Source: Ariolimax columbianus (lineage: Eukaryota > Mollusca > Gastropoda > Stylommatophora > Arionidae). From it: a stretch of DNA of 64,000 nucleotides. Shown piece after piece: positions 24,401-32,745 of the stretch (positions within the stretch are counted from its first letter, which is position 1; every line of letters begins with the position of its first letter). The position numbers were made by a program, and so were the translations under genes. The notes under the pieces are model-generated. The model saw only the letters and a program-made list of their open reading frames with translations, was not told the origin of the DNA and made no database searches. Location: contig JAVGWX010000014.1 in NCBI GenBank assembly GCA_036924085.1, positions 38,899,056 through 38,963,055 on the forward strand, written 5' to 3'.

Positions 24401-26846
24401 GCAGAGACGACATTTGAATTGAATAGGAAGTCAAGTTAATGGACCAATGTTTTCATGAAGTTAAATTAATGGACCAATGTCAATTTGAAGTCATATTAAT
24501 GGACCAATGTTTTATGTGAAGTCAAATTAATGGACCCATGTTTTCATGAAGTTAAATTAATGGACACGTTTTAATGAAGTTAAATTAATGGACCAATGTT
24601 TTATGTGAAGTCAAATTAATGAACCAATGTTTTCATGAAGTCAAATTAATGGACTAAGGATATATAATATCAACAATTAGACCATTGACTAAATGATTGT
24701 GTCAAGTTAATTAACTAAATGTTACAAGAAGTCAAGTTAATAGACCAAGGGTTTAATAAAATCAAGTTAATGGACCAATTATTATATAAAGTCAAGTTGT
24801 TGTTTGTCCATCTTTTGCGAAGAGGATCACATTGTCATCTGTCAATCGTGGAGTGGGTTTGTAGGTGGCTGATCAAACCAATCCAAGCCCGAAAGCATCT
24901 GTCACGCTGAGATCAGAGAAGCACTGTCTGACCATCAAACGGAGGCAACTCGTCTCTTGCCTTTCGTGTCTCTTGTCTCCAAGCAGCTTCCTTGATTTTT
25001 GTCTGCTCTATATGTGTCGTGCCAGAAAAGTCTTTACTATGCCAGGCAGAGCGATCAGCAGCAATGTTCTCTCAGTTATGAGGGTGAATGTCGCAGTTCT
25101 TCGGTGAGGCTTTCAGAGTGTCTTTCTAACATTTTATTTTCCCACCTCAAACTCACGTGCCTGACTCAACTCACGTGCCTGACTCAAGCTCGCCGTAGAA
25201 TATCTTCTTTGGAAGACGCTCATCTGACATGCGGACGACATGGCCAGTATATCTGAACTGCGATTTGCACAAAGTTGTGTGGATGCTTGTCATGCCAGCC
25301 CATGAAAGAACTTCTACATCTGTGATCTTATCTTGCCATTTTATGTCCAGCAGTTTCCTTATTCAGATGAAAGTGACCAAGCTTCTTTGAGTGTCGACTG
25401 TACATAGTCCAGGTTTCACAAGCGTACAGAAGAGTTGGTAGGACGACTGCCGCATAAACCTTCAATTTGGTTATAAGCTTAATTCCTCTCTGGTTCTAAA
25501 CTGAGGATCTTAGTTTTCCAAATGCTACATGTGCTTTAGCAATTCTCGAGTTTACTTCAAAATTCTGAAAATTTTTAACCCCCTCCACTCCCCCTTGTCT
25601 ACTTTCATTTGACCCCTTCTCCTTGTGGGCATACACCCGACATGGCATGGCCTTGATCAAATATACAAGTTAAAATGTTATAATCACCTACCTATACTGT
25701 AAGACTGTAGTTTAATTCTATATAATATATCATTTATTCAGGTAACTCAGTTTTATTATAAGACCTCAGATCTTTGATATTGAACAAAGTTTGTGCAGAC
25801 TGGGGGGTAAGAGCAGAAGTATGTACAACCAACGAGCTAACCATCATTATCCACACCCTTTGCCATTTACTGAGAGAGACTGAACACCTATGGAGTAAAG
25901 TCAATTCTCAAGAACAGAAAAAGCATAGCTTTTAGAGCAAGGTAATGTAAATTAAACTGGTTGTATACAGACTAAACCAGTATAAAGACGTTCAGTTAGT
26001 TAAGTTAAGTTAAGAACAAAATTTAATTATGTGTAACAGGAGTCCCTATAATGTCTCAGCTCAGTCTTGAGTGGAAATGGAAGTTTTAAATCATGGGGTT
26101 TGTGATTGCTGTCCCTGGAGATACTATTAAAGTTGTTTGTTCCAGAGAACAGGAGCAGAGAAGCTTAAACATCTTTGCATTAAAGAGTTTGAGTTATCAC
26201 CTTAAGGAAGTATATCAACATCGATGGCAAGATTAGCAAAATCGTATGTTAATGTTTTACAGGCTACACAAAAAATGATGCCTATTACCAGTTGAATAGA
26301 AGAGAGCAGGTCGTGGTCTTCAGACTCCGCACAGGCCACAACAGACTGAGGTACCACCTATTCAATAAACTGACGAATGCACTTGTGGTACCGGGAAAAT
26401 GACCGCTGAACATCTGCTGCAAAACTGCCCAACATACGAGGACCAAAGAAAGCACATGTGGCCATCACCAGTGGCAACACTAGACAAGCTCTATGGCAGT
26501 GTGGACAGCCTCAGGATGGCTGCTGCCGTTTTCGAAAAAATACAGGTTGACGTTTGACAGCGTACGAAGAAGAAGAAGTATGTTAATGTTTCACATTTGC
26601 TTAACCCCCCCCCCCCCTCCGAAGTATCAATCTTATCATAAAAAAATCATGCACATTTTAAATCTTTACAGACTGAATGGAAAGATCTTGATAGATGAAG
26701 ATTATTTAAGGTCAGAGGGAGTGACTGACTTCGTCAAGTACCGATGTGACCCAGAACATGAACCTGACCGCATGATGCCTAAAAAGCTGCCAAGTCTTTT
26801 AGTGGAAGAGGAATTGGAAGATCCACTTGTGACATCAAAATTGTGA
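12321..26846 (+). CDS. HSDL2-like short-chain dehydrogenase/reductase, six exons, peroxisomal signal
   Basis: Joined exons 12321-12447, 15017-15169, 19205-19370, 21993-22081, 22726-22867 and 26672-26846 give 852 bp, 283 aa, all with GT/AG introns and kept frame. Rossmann motif GATRGIG is at residues 8-14, NAG at 92-94, and the catalytic Tyr and Lys in YSMTK at 157 and 161. The Ser usually found before Tyr is Cys143 (LVCPP, against ISPP in HSDL2). Similarity across the AAK, DVR, VN.RG and DE.YLR...V.DF blocks points to the HSDL2 subfamily. The SCP2 domain of vertebrate HSDL2 is absent, and the protein ends in SKL, a canonical type 1 peroxisomal signal. An in-frame TGA lies 24 bp before the ATG. 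Likely an NAD(P)-dependent oxidoreductase in peroxisomes; substrate unknown. Confidence 0.88.
12935..13115 (+). mobile_element. Mariner-like transposase N-terminal fragment
   Basis: The + strand reads AYGDKSVLKTTVKNWTMMFEDGRE followed by DLPRPGQ, with the shape of the mariner helix-turn-helix and linker (AYGD...TTV..W...F..GR....D..R.GRP). Only this part is left. It lies in SDR intron 1. Confidence 0.75.
13725..13968 (-). mobile_element. SINE-6, tRNA-derived
   Basis: In reverse complement the head reads TGGCGAAGTGGCTAAGCC (box A-like) and, about 30 bp on, GGTTCGACTCC (box B), a good tRNA-like promoter. A body with GGGGTCGGGCGAC follows. The same element is at 53325-53568, in the same orientation. 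It lies in SDR intron 1. Confidence 0.85.
14025..15016 (+). repeat. Minisatellite built from the exon 2 splice acceptor, about 19 copies
   Basis: The 45-bp unit is TTTTCTGTTTGCAGGCTCAG plus CCAGTTTAGTCAGCAATGATAATG-type sequence (with one T shared). The first ten copies, to about 14500, are almost identical. Later copies to 15016 vary in length by insertion of a block with GAAGCAGTAGCATTAGCAAC. The last copy's TTTTCTGTTGCAG is the real acceptor, and several copies include the first bases of exon 2 (GCTCAGTC; one, near 14750, extends to GCTCAGTCTTTGATGTAG). The open frame at 14044-14511 (15-residue repeat) only reflects the 45-bp period. In the gene's own frame each upstream acceptor would run into TGA TAA within about nine codons. 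Confidence 0.93.
15017..15169 (+). CDS. SDR gene exon 2
   Basis: Acceptor TTCTGTTGCAG/GCTCAG; donor GCAG/GTAAGT. Encodes residues 43-93, including GGKAFPIKCDVRSE and the YNA of the NAG motif. The acceptor and the first bases of this exon are the source of the tandem array just upstream. Confidence 0.92.
15280..15372 (-). mobile_element. SINE-4 3' end fragment
   Basis: Begins GTTGTTGTTGTTGAATTC and reads on like the left ends of the copies at 27355-27700 and, reversed, 23015-23301. The (CAA)n tail lies on the left. Confidence 0.7.
15373..16310. other. Intron 2 stretch, AT- and CT-rich, possible old repeat
   Basis: No gene recognised. Forward ORFs here show no known domain and are low in complexity (Ser/Thr/His-rich). 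The general make-up (TTTATT-rich left part, CT runs, then a block with ACCAATGGATCTCA) loosely resembles 34700-36180 and 58260-59120, but I did not align them rigorously. Confidence 0.3.
16315..16595 (-). mobile_element. SINE-4 copy
   Basis: Matches 27440-27690 across its length (GCATGCTGATGAAGGT, TATGGGGATCAC, CCAGTATATTTTACCTGACC, CCAGACGCTAGCTTCCTC). It lacks the (CAA)n tail found in 23015-23301. It lies in SDR intron 2. Confidence 0.75.
16773..17350 (+). mobile_element. SINE-8, full-length with 12-bp TSD
   Basis: A tRNA-like head at about 16790-16865 has box B-like GGTTTCAAATC. A long body follows, with a TTTCCCCTGAGTAGTT block, ending in a (GATA)n tail at 17325-17340. The repeat ATTATCATCTTT flanks it at 16773-16784 and 17339-17350, a clear 12-bp target-site duplication. 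The body is about 554 bp. Only copy in the window; in SDR intron 2. Confidence 0.87.
17351..19204. other. Rest of SDR intron 2, nothing recognised
   Basis: No exon, RNA gene or clear repeat found. A C-rich run (18306-18319) sits in a CT-rich stretch (18180-18440) whose ORFs are low-complexity. Confidence 0.4.
19205..19370 (+). CDS. SDR gene exon 3
   Basis: Acceptor CATTTCAG/GGGCAG; donor AACAG/GTATTT. Encodes residues 94-148, with the RRWDLMNEVNARGAY block that matches the SDR dimer-helix region and the LVCPP strand where catalytic Ser is normally found. Confidence 0.92.
19438..20140. repeat. Dispersed repeat, copy 1 of a ~690-bp pair
   Basis: It aligns in the same orientation with 50556-51245: CTTTCCCCTGA, TTTTTCTAGGTTGT, AGAGACATAAAT, AATAAAGAACTTGTTG, ACGAATTATCAATGTTTAC, TTCTCAATAATGGGTGAATC, and GTGTGGTAAAGG all recur in order. 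No coding potential. The type of element is unknown. This copy lies in SDR intron 3, the other in a dysbindin intron. Confidence 0.8.
20425..20515 (+). mobile_element. CR1-like short internal fragment
   Basis: Matches the part encoding IQVYKIIKG...LDFDMFFKIQPPTRTRG in the copy at 23460-23672 and in 62210-62275. Ends at AAGAACAAGAGGGC. Confidence 0.65.
20680..20885 (-). mobile_element. SINE-1 copy, head-truncated
   Basis: Matches the copy at 50258-50526 from the AAGTAAAGTAAACCC tail to GGTCTGATGG; the tRNA-like head on the right is missing. It contains the core GAACTGGTACCAATTTAAGG. In SDR intron 3. Confidence 0.8.
21379..21757 (-). mobile_element. SINE-3 copy with 12-bp TSD
   Basis: The body at 21391-21745 is flanked by ATATCTTGGTTT at 21379-21390 and 21746-21757. 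It starts GGCTTGGCTT on the + strand, so the minus-strand tail is (AAGCC)n, and the head is on the right (GGGGATCAAGATGCTGAGCA in reverse complement). Other copies lie at 31015-31357, 38943-39292 and 57868-58196. In SDR intron 3, 235 bp before exon 4. Confidence 0.9.
21993..22081 (+). CDS. SDR gene exon 4
   Basis: Acceptor ATTTTTAG/GTTCTT; donor GGGACAG/GTGAGA. Encodes residues 149-178, carrying the catalytic YSMTK. Confidence 0.92.
22726..22867 (+). CDS. SDR gene exon 5
   Basis: Acceptor CTACCAG/GTGTGA; donor GAGAA/GTATGG. Encodes residues 179-225: VTVSGIWPATVVES (the P-hinge after the catalytic helix) and the IFADACLGIAEE helix. Confidence 0.9.
22985..23960 (-). mobile_element. CR1-like 3' part, interrupted by a SINE
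   Basis: Minus strand. The 3' UTR tip and (TTAAG)n tail are at 22985-23014, then SINE-4 is inserted, and the element resumes at 23302. The long minus ORF 23460-23672 reads RRIRGDLIQVYKIIKGTDK and PPTRTRGHSYKLTKERS. Upstream blocks to about 23940 match 100-310 of the window's first CR1 copy. The RT catalytic box is not included. Confidence 0.8.
23002..23314 (+). mobile_element. SINE-4 inserted in CR1, with 13-bp TSD
   Basis: Body 23015-23301, ending in an (AAC)n run. ATACTGGTTTAGA flanks it at 23002-23014 and 23302-23314; it is part of the CR1 3' end and so a true target duplication. This is the best-delimited member of the family. Confidence 0.9.
24100..24420 (+). mobile_element. RTE-like 3'-terminal fragment
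   Basis: The + strand shows VKYFGLIERHSKSFENN and SRQETNDIGG.L, matching in order the fragment at 10670-10935. Decayed. Directly precedes a tandem array. Confidence 0.5.
24418..24795. repeat. Degenerate tandem repeat, ~28-30 bp unit, about 13 copies
   Basis: The motif AAGTCAAATTAATGGACCAA with a TGTTTTCATG-like spacer recurs from 24427 to 24793. Copies in the middle are close; outer copies diverge. A lone copy of the motif also sits at 24030-24047 (AAGTCAAGTTAATGGAATAA), before the retroelement fragment. Confidence 0.85.
24900..25530 (-). mobile_element. RTE-like RT C-terminal region
   Basis: The minus strand encodes, with frameshifts, VYAAVVLPTLLYACETWT, MYSRHSKKLGHFHL, KMARSQ-like and SDILAMSSA, the usual order after the RT domain in RTE-like elements (TLLYG.ETWT...H...L..FH...). 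It overlaps SDR intron 5. Forward ORFs here are shadows. Confidence 0.7.
25790..26012 (+). mobile_element. Element D tail piece followed by CR1 3' tip
   Basis: 25790-25900 matches the C-terminal end of element D (GTATGTACAACCAACGAGCT, ACTGAGAGAGACTGAACACC). 25915-26012 matches the extreme 3' end of CR1 with (TTAAG)n at 25985-26010. Neither carries a protein domain. Confidence 0.6.
26245..26591 (+). mobile_element. Jockey-like element A, 321-bp 5'-truncated insertion with TSD
   Basis: It contains only the last ~105 codons and 3' tail (GYTKNDAYYQLNRREQ, VVFRLRTGHNRLR, then the Cys end with an 8- to 14-base loss that breaks frame) and a short (GAA)n tail. TATGTTAATGTTT flanks it at 26245-26257 and 26579-26591. 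Its end is 93 bp before the terminal exon of the SDR gene. Confidence 0.92.
26672..26846 (+). CDS. SDR gene exon 6 with stop codon
   Basis: Acceptor CTTTACAG/ACTGAA. Encodes residues 226-283: LNGKILIDEDYLRSEGV, an acidic tail and the terminal SKL, then TGA. A 5'-truncated Jockey-like insertion ends 93 bp upstream. Confidence 0.92.
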
Positions 26847-26969
26847 ATTTAGTGCTGTTTTATAATGTACATGCAAATTGATATAATTGGTTGCATTAAT
26901 ATCATATATGTAAATTTGTCCTAGATGACAAACTATACACCAGACCAAAATTAAACCATGCTAGAAGAG

Positions 26970-26975
26970 AATAAA
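26970..26975 (+). other. Candidate polyadenylation signal of the SDR gene
   Basis: AATAAA 124 bp after the stop codon. A second AATAAA lies at 27083-27088. Which is used cannot be told from sequence. Confidence 0.5.
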
Positions 26976-27354
26976 ACTGAACAGGAAAACTGAATGATTT
27001 TAAAAAAGTATGAACATCATGAAACAATGGACATATATATATCTGACATATATATGTCTTAATAGACAACTATGGTTCTAATAATAAAACAAATAAAATT
27101 CTAACCACATCAGTGATAAACAGTTTATTTCTATAAATTTGTAAATCAAGCCCATTGATTGCATCCTCTTCTTCGTCTTCATTCGCTCTCAATCTTATAT
27201 ATATTAAAATATAACATTTGAGTTGTAGAGCACTCGCTTCTAAACTGCAACATTGTTTGGTGCTATCTTTGTTATAGACATGCTCCGTCTGACCCACCTG
27301 TAAATAGGAACCTGATTTACTGTTTGAGGAGGAAAAGCAGCGAGGAATAGAACT

Positions 27355-27700
27355 GGTTGTTGTTGATGAATGCCCACAATGAGTAGGATTACTCTTTTGT
27401 GCGCCCTAAAAAGGAGGTTAAGTGGTAGGTTGTCTTAGCTTTCGAGCATGCTAATGAAGGTGGACCAGGGTCCTCCAGGCAGTTGTACTAAGCTTGGCTT
27501 CATCTGTGTGTCGCTCACTACTACAGGGATCTCGTTGATCCCAGACCTAGTTAACCAGGCTGTCATGAACACAGTATGTTTCCAGGAATGGCTACAAGGA
27601 AGCCAAGGTGAGGGTCTTAGCAGGTATGTTTTGCCTGACCCTGACTAACATGTCTCATCAGTATATTTTTCTGAACCAGACATTAGTCTTCCTTCGCAAG
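27355..27700 (-). mobile_element. SINE-4 copy
   Basis: Left end GTTGTTGTTGATGAATGCCC is the (CAA)n tail in reverse; the rest follows the family to CATTAGTCTTCCTTCGC. It lies downstream of the SDR gene. Confidence 0.8.
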
Positions 27701-28296
27701 AGAACTGATAACTCACTTCATAAAAATCTGAGGCCGTCCAATAAAGTCTCTAATACTTCAACCCCAATAGCAGTGTTTGCTATGGGACTACTTTTATCAT
27801 TTAAAATAATGAAATTTTCTTTGTCGCATTCATTTCATGCTTCTCAATCATCTCTTTTGTTGAAGCATAGGTCCATCACTGACTTCCTCTAACCAGCTTT
27901 TAGGAAAACCTGATTCCTGTCATTTGTTGGAGCATAGGTCTAACACTAATTTTGCCTTTAACCAGCTTTTAGGAAAGTCATTTGCTGTGCAGTTTCATTG
28001 CAAAGGTTTTTACATTATGAAATTTCCACCTCAATGTACATCCTTTTTTAGTAATCCTCTGTAGCTTGGGGCCTTCTAAATAAAATATTCTTTAAGCGAG
28101 GTGGAAACCCATAAAATGGTTTTACATCACCACTATCATAGGCTAAAAAATACTGAAGAATTGTTTCACAATGTTATTGTCTATGTTAATAATTATGAAG
28201 TTAATAAATCTATTAAATTTTTTTCTATATTCTTTTATTTGTCTTAAGTGATACCAGTTTGTGTTCTTACTGTGTGTGAGAATATATAGTCATATC
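27701..28296. other. Intergenic, nothing recognised
   Basis: AT-rich. A short duplicated block (AACCAGCTTTTAGGAAA at 27892 and 27960) is the only structure noticed. Confidence 0.4.
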
Positions 28297-28570
28297 AAAT
28301 AGCATTTAGGCACGGCGTGGACTAGTGGTTAAATGACACGGCTCACAACCAGAAGGTGCTAGGTTCGATCCCCATCACAGCACCGGCCGTTACCCCGGGT
28401 AAGCAAACCCTTAGAAAATGCAGGAGGAAGCAGGCCCTTACATAAAATGCATGCTGAAGTCGGATGCACCGGGGTGACAGGCGCAAAATAAACACCACAA
28501 TGCAGCGCACACCGCCCTGGGCATTAGAGAAATAAGGCAAATGCACAACAACAACAACAAAATAGCATTT
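28297..28570 (+). mobile_element. SINE-2, tRNA-derived, with 11-bp TSD
   Basis: The head has box A-like TGGACTAGTGGTTAAATG and an ideal box B, GGTTCGATCCC, at 28361-28371. A body and an (AAC)n tail follow. AAATAGCATTT flanks it at 28297-28307 and 28560-28570. Other copies: 33195-33445 (minus), 47490-47735 and 62785-63022. Confidence 0.92.
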
Positions 28571-28574
28571 GTTA

Positions 28575-28928
28575 TGAATGATATCATTGCTTCAGAAGGT
28601 CTAGAAGAAAAGGCTGCATCATGGATGGATAGCAGTCATAATGACCTCAACCTTCAGAGGCTTCTGTGGATTTGCTACCCTGGTCATGCAGGAGTTTACA
28701 GCAATGAAGAAACTGACATTCTGCCTTTGACAGCACCCAAAATTGAGACATTTGATATGGGGGACATTCTAAAATCAACCAATGAGTGCCTATTAAATGA
28801 TGACGCTGCAATTGGTGGTGAATTGGCAATACAGGCTTCACCCACTTATTAGACAGGCTAAGGGTGAGAGCACTGTAGAAAGCCAGAAATATAAACTAAA
28901 TGCAAAACACGTTTTGACCTTACAACCT
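28575..28928 (+). mobile_element. Element D RNase H fragment
   Basis: The + strand reads LQRLLWICYPGHAGVYSNEE and DILKSTNECLLNDD, matching the RNase H tail of element D on the minus strand at 53793-54188 (LTWIYCPAHAGVQGNERADI, DILKSINDCLL). The ORF is open for 103 codons but lacks the first catalytic residues. The SINE-2 insertion interrupts its left side. Confidence 0.75.
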
Positions 28929-29870
28929 AGTGCATCCTTCTTCTTCTTCTTCTTCTTCATCGTACGCAGTCAGACAGTAACCATTATTTTTTCAAAAAAA
29001 GCGGCGGTCATCCTGAGGCTGTCGACACTGCCATAGAGCTTGTTTTGTGTTGCCACTGGTGATGGTCACATCTGCTCTCTCTGATCCTCGTATGTCGGGC
29101 AGTTCTGCAGCAGATGCTCAGCGGTCATTTTCCTGGTACCACACGGGCATTCGTCGGTTCCACCTATCTTCAATTTGTTGAATAGGTGGTACCTCAGTCT
29201 ATTGTGGCCAGTGCGAAGTCTGAAGACAACGACCTGCTCTCTTCTGTTCAACTGGTAATAGGCATCGTTTTTGGTGTAGCCGGTATGTTCAGTTTCCCAT
29301 TTGGTCATGTATCTGGCTTTAATAAGCCGTTTTGACTCTTCGTACGTTATACTAGTATCTGTTTGTGGTAGTCTTGCACCTTCTTTTGCCAGTCTGTCTG
29401 CCTCCTCGTTGCCTTGGATGTTGCAGTGTGATGGGACCCACTGTACCACTACCCTTTTTGGTGCGGACTGCTGGCATAGTTGACAGAGTACTGCTCTTAA
29501 GTCATTAAGCTCAGTGTTTTTCTGGCTTTTTAGCGCTGTGACTACGGCCAGAGCATCTGTAAGCAGGACTGTATGGCTTTCATTTTCTTTATGTGTCACC
29601 ATTTCTTCCACTGCCGCCCTCAGTGCCTCTGCCTCTGCCTCCGCTCTGAAATTGCTTGTGTACATACCAGTAGCGAATGACAGTGTTATTTTTCTGCCAT
29701 TTGGTAGGTTCAGGAATGCTCCTGCCCCTCCGTTCTGAGTAGTGTTTGTTACAGAACCGTCGGTGTATGCATGGGTCCAGTCCATGCTTGGGTAGTTTTT
29801 CGATATAAAGCTTAGGGTAGTATCTCTCCTTTCTTTTTCAGTCTGGTAGTTTTTGTTTCCCAGTGCATCC
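28929..29870 (-). mobile_element. Jockey-like element A, 5'-truncated, intact RNase H, with TSD
   Basis: Minus-strand ORF 29066-29881 encodes a complete RNase H: TDGS (first D), AEAEAEALRAA (E), LLTDALAVV (D), and NEEADRLAKEG (last acidic site), followed by the RTGHNRLR and CPCGTRKMTAEHLLQNC blocks. A (GAA)n tail is at 28938-28958. The 9-bp repeat AGTGCATCC flanks it at 28929-28937 and 29862-29870. EN and RT are missing, so it cannot act alone. The frame runs about 4 codons into host DNA at its 5' side. Confidence 0.9.
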
Positions 29871-30019
29871 AACTTCAACACATTTTCAATGGGTTTATTT
29901 CCTATAGGGGCACTATCTTACTCAATCCGAACGATTGCATGTTTGAGTCATGCCATTAACCACTTCACTATGCAGCCTGTCAACAAAAAAAAATTGAAAT
30001 AACATACAACGCATCACTT

Positions 30020-30330
30020 GTGAATGTGTTCACAAGTGATGAAGACCACTCTCTTTGTTCAGCCATGTGGACAGTCGTATCTCTTGCTGTGTCCTCTGAA
30101 ATGGGTGACTTGCGCGGTTATTTGGATTAAAGTGAGGAAGAAACTGCGCCTTTTTGTCAACCTCACTCACAGAGCCTAAGCTACCTTTTGCCAGTGGCAA
30201 GACATTCATCAAGACGACTGGAGATAGCATAGAATGCAGATTAGGCCTCAGGGTTACCACTGAAGCCTTTCCGTAAACATGTAACCCGCAGGGTAGAAAG
30301 GTGGGATGGCATCTAACGCAGTTTGTCGTG
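30020..30330 (-). mobile_element. SINE-5-like repeat, degenerate
   Basis: Shares ATTTGGATTAAAGTGAGGAA, CAACCTCACTC, CCAGTGGCAAGACAT and AAGACGACTGGAG with 4546-4900 and 34075-34380. The right half is diverged. Confidence 0.6.
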
Positions 30331-31002
30331 CCTTTTCGATAGCCACAAGAGGTCGTATAGACAACACTCAGCATGTGAGTGTGTCTGGCATCTCTCCCCA
30401 GCTGTATTCAACTCATCATAGTAGCATCTAAAATTCCCACCCGCCAAATTCACGAAGGTGAACCGGCAGAACTAACCCGTGAAATACGTCACAGGTATAA
30501 GCGTAGTGCCATTCAGCCAGCGTCCAGACCAGGATAAACGGATGGAAGAAATCACAAAAAAAGAACGAAATAACAAGTCCAGACGGAAAACAACACCACG
30601 TTTCAGTGAACATAGGTGTAAGTTGTCGACTAGTGTGAATTCCAGGCAAATCCGTGGTCTAGCGGCATCCTTAATGATCCAAAACAGTAGAGAAATGTAG
30701 ACTCGCAGCCAGTTATGGCGCCATCTTTGCCAGATTTTTTTTACAGATTGTGCGATGAAATAGCAGGCTGCACATTGAATGAATGGGTTCCGGTTATAAA
30801 CTCAAATAAGTCTGAAAATTGTGGGATTGCTGTACACAGGCTAAGGAAGTTTGAAATTAAATATTGGTCAACCAGTGTTTGAAGATCAAGCAGGAGTGTA
30901 GTTATACAACTAGTAAACTACAGATACTTTCAATAATGAAATTGTTCAATCATAGAGTCCTCAGGTTATTTCGTGATGCAGCCTATTTTAGAGTTTAGCG
31001 CT

Positions 31003-31369
31003 GCTCAAGAGTTTGGCTTGGCTTGGCTTTGTTCGTTCTCAATCTCCCGCTACCAAACCCTGAAAGGGCTTAAGTAGCAGAATGTAGTCCAGAGAACGGA
31101 ATGCGTTGTGTCGTAGTTTACAGCTTCACTGCGATATTTGCACCTTTCGGTCCAACGAATCCAACTTCAGCAAGCATTTTTTGAGTACCGGGTTAGCATT
31201 CCCTCTTCGATCCCTTCTCCTTAGTCAGTCTGCCGTGCTGCACCCTGTTATCCAGGATCACCGCCTGGAGGTGTAGAAGGGTCTTGGCAGCTCTGGTTCC
31301 CTGGTCCTGACACTAGCAGTCAGCTATGGGTCGCTGACCACTGCAGCTCATGCGCTCGCTCAAGAGTTT
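31003..31369 (-). mobile_element. SINE-3 copy with 12-bp TSD
   Basis: Body 31015-31357; GCTCAAGAGTTT flanks it at 31003-31014 and 31358-31369. The left end is (GGCTT)n, the reverse of the (AAGCC)n tail. The head is slightly shorter than in the 21-kb copy. Confidence 0.92.
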
Positions 31370-31459
31370 AGACTTGGATGCTCAATATTTCTGTTTGACT
31401 TACACAAATTAACCAAAGGTAAAGTTAGTCCCACAGTAGACACTGTCATAGAGGATGAA

Positions 31460-31680
31460 GTGTTAGAGCCTTAGTTGTGTTAAGCCACAGCATTGTGAGG
31501 TGGGGTGGCCAGTTCCCTTCCACGCTGCCTTTTTCCTTCCAAGCCATCATTCAGGTACCTATTTACATCTAAGTTGACTGCAGCTACCAGTAGCTGAAGT
31601 TGAACCCCGTACCTTTGCGACGAGTAGTGAATGCTCTTCCACTGCATTAATCAGCCACTCTTAACCAAAAGGACTATCTA
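31460..31680 (-). mobile_element. SINE-7, tRNA-derived
   Basis: In reverse complement it starts with a tRNA-like head (AATGCAGTGGAAGAGCATT as box A region; GGGGTTCAACTTC as box B) and then has the core CAACTTAGATGTAAATAGG. A related copy on the + strand is at 32490-32745. Confidence 0.65.
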
Positions 31681-32489
31681 CTGTTGAAAGGAGTATACCG
31701 TTAACCAAACTGAAGGTTAAACCTTAACAAATAATCTACTACCTCCAGGTTTTTAAAAAAATATTTCTTTCTATGAAAGTAGACAAAGAAGATAGACAAT
31801 ACTTAAATTAAACAGTTGAACCGTCATATGTCCTTTCAGTCATGTCTTCAAACAGTCATATATTCTGTCAGTCATGCCTTCAAACAGTCATACCTGCATT
31901 CACACTGTCTGACCATCATAGATTTGATTATGTGTCCTGTCTATTTTTGTAAAAAAAAATCATTTTGTAAAAGAAATAAAATGAATGCCATTTGTTCTTA
32001 TGCGCAGTGATCCGCCGAGGTGATTTATATGGCTGAGCAATAGAGGCTGCTTGCCCCTGCAGCCACCATGTAGTGTTGCAAGCTAGGTATTTTTTAAATT
32101 ACACCGTCAGTAAAATGAAATCATAAGCCTTCATGCGGTTATGAACTTGTGCCAAGTATTAAAACCCCTCGGCTACACACAGCTCCTATTATTTTGTAAT
32201 TCACGAATAGTCAGATATTGCACTGCATCTATATTCAGTTTAGGCAAAATACTTTCTTAATTCTGATTTTAGTGTGAATTTCATATTTCTAGTGAATTAT
32301 ATTCATATATCATTGGTTTTATTTTTTGAATAAACATTTGTAACAGACAAACTTGAATATGTTGTGACAAGTTTATATCAGATATCTTTGTATTCTTGGT
32401 GTTCAATCATGCAGAACGAGTCTCTGATGCCAGGTTGTTTAAAATGTTGTTTAACTCATTTCGATCTTTTGCCTTGGAGTACCATATTG
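31681..32489. other. Intergenic, nothing recognised
   Basis: AT-rich. A short repeated block (CAGTCATGTCTTCAAACAGT / CAGTCATGCCTTCAAACAGT near 31840-31890) is the only structure seen. Confidence 0.4.
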
Positions 32490-32745
32490 GAGGGAGCGTG
32501 AAGCCTAGTTGACAGTGAGCTGGCTTACTATACTTGGATTACAGCATGCCAGGGGTTTGAGTTCACAGACGAACAGTAAAATCAGGGTCGTGGTTCATGG
32601 TTTGTACGACTGCTCCTCGAGTTGATCCAGTTATAAATGGATACCTGATGAATGAGTTGGGAAAGGTAAAAACAGCAAGGAAGGGAACTGCCCACCCCAC
32701 CTCACATAGATTGCAGCTTAGAACATGAAGAGCTATCTTTATCCT
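32490..32745 (+). mobile_element. SINE-7 copy
   Basis: Head-like part with GGGGTTTGAGTTCAC at 32552, then the core GATCCAGTTATAAATGGATACC and GGGAACTGCCCACCCCACCTC, the reverse of the 31460-31680 copy. Confidence 0.65.

Noticed and set aside
28350..28380. A tRNA gene suggested by an ideal B box (GGTTCGATCCC)
   Set aside because: The head belongs to SINE-2, which recurs four times with the same body and tail; no full cloverleaf is formed.
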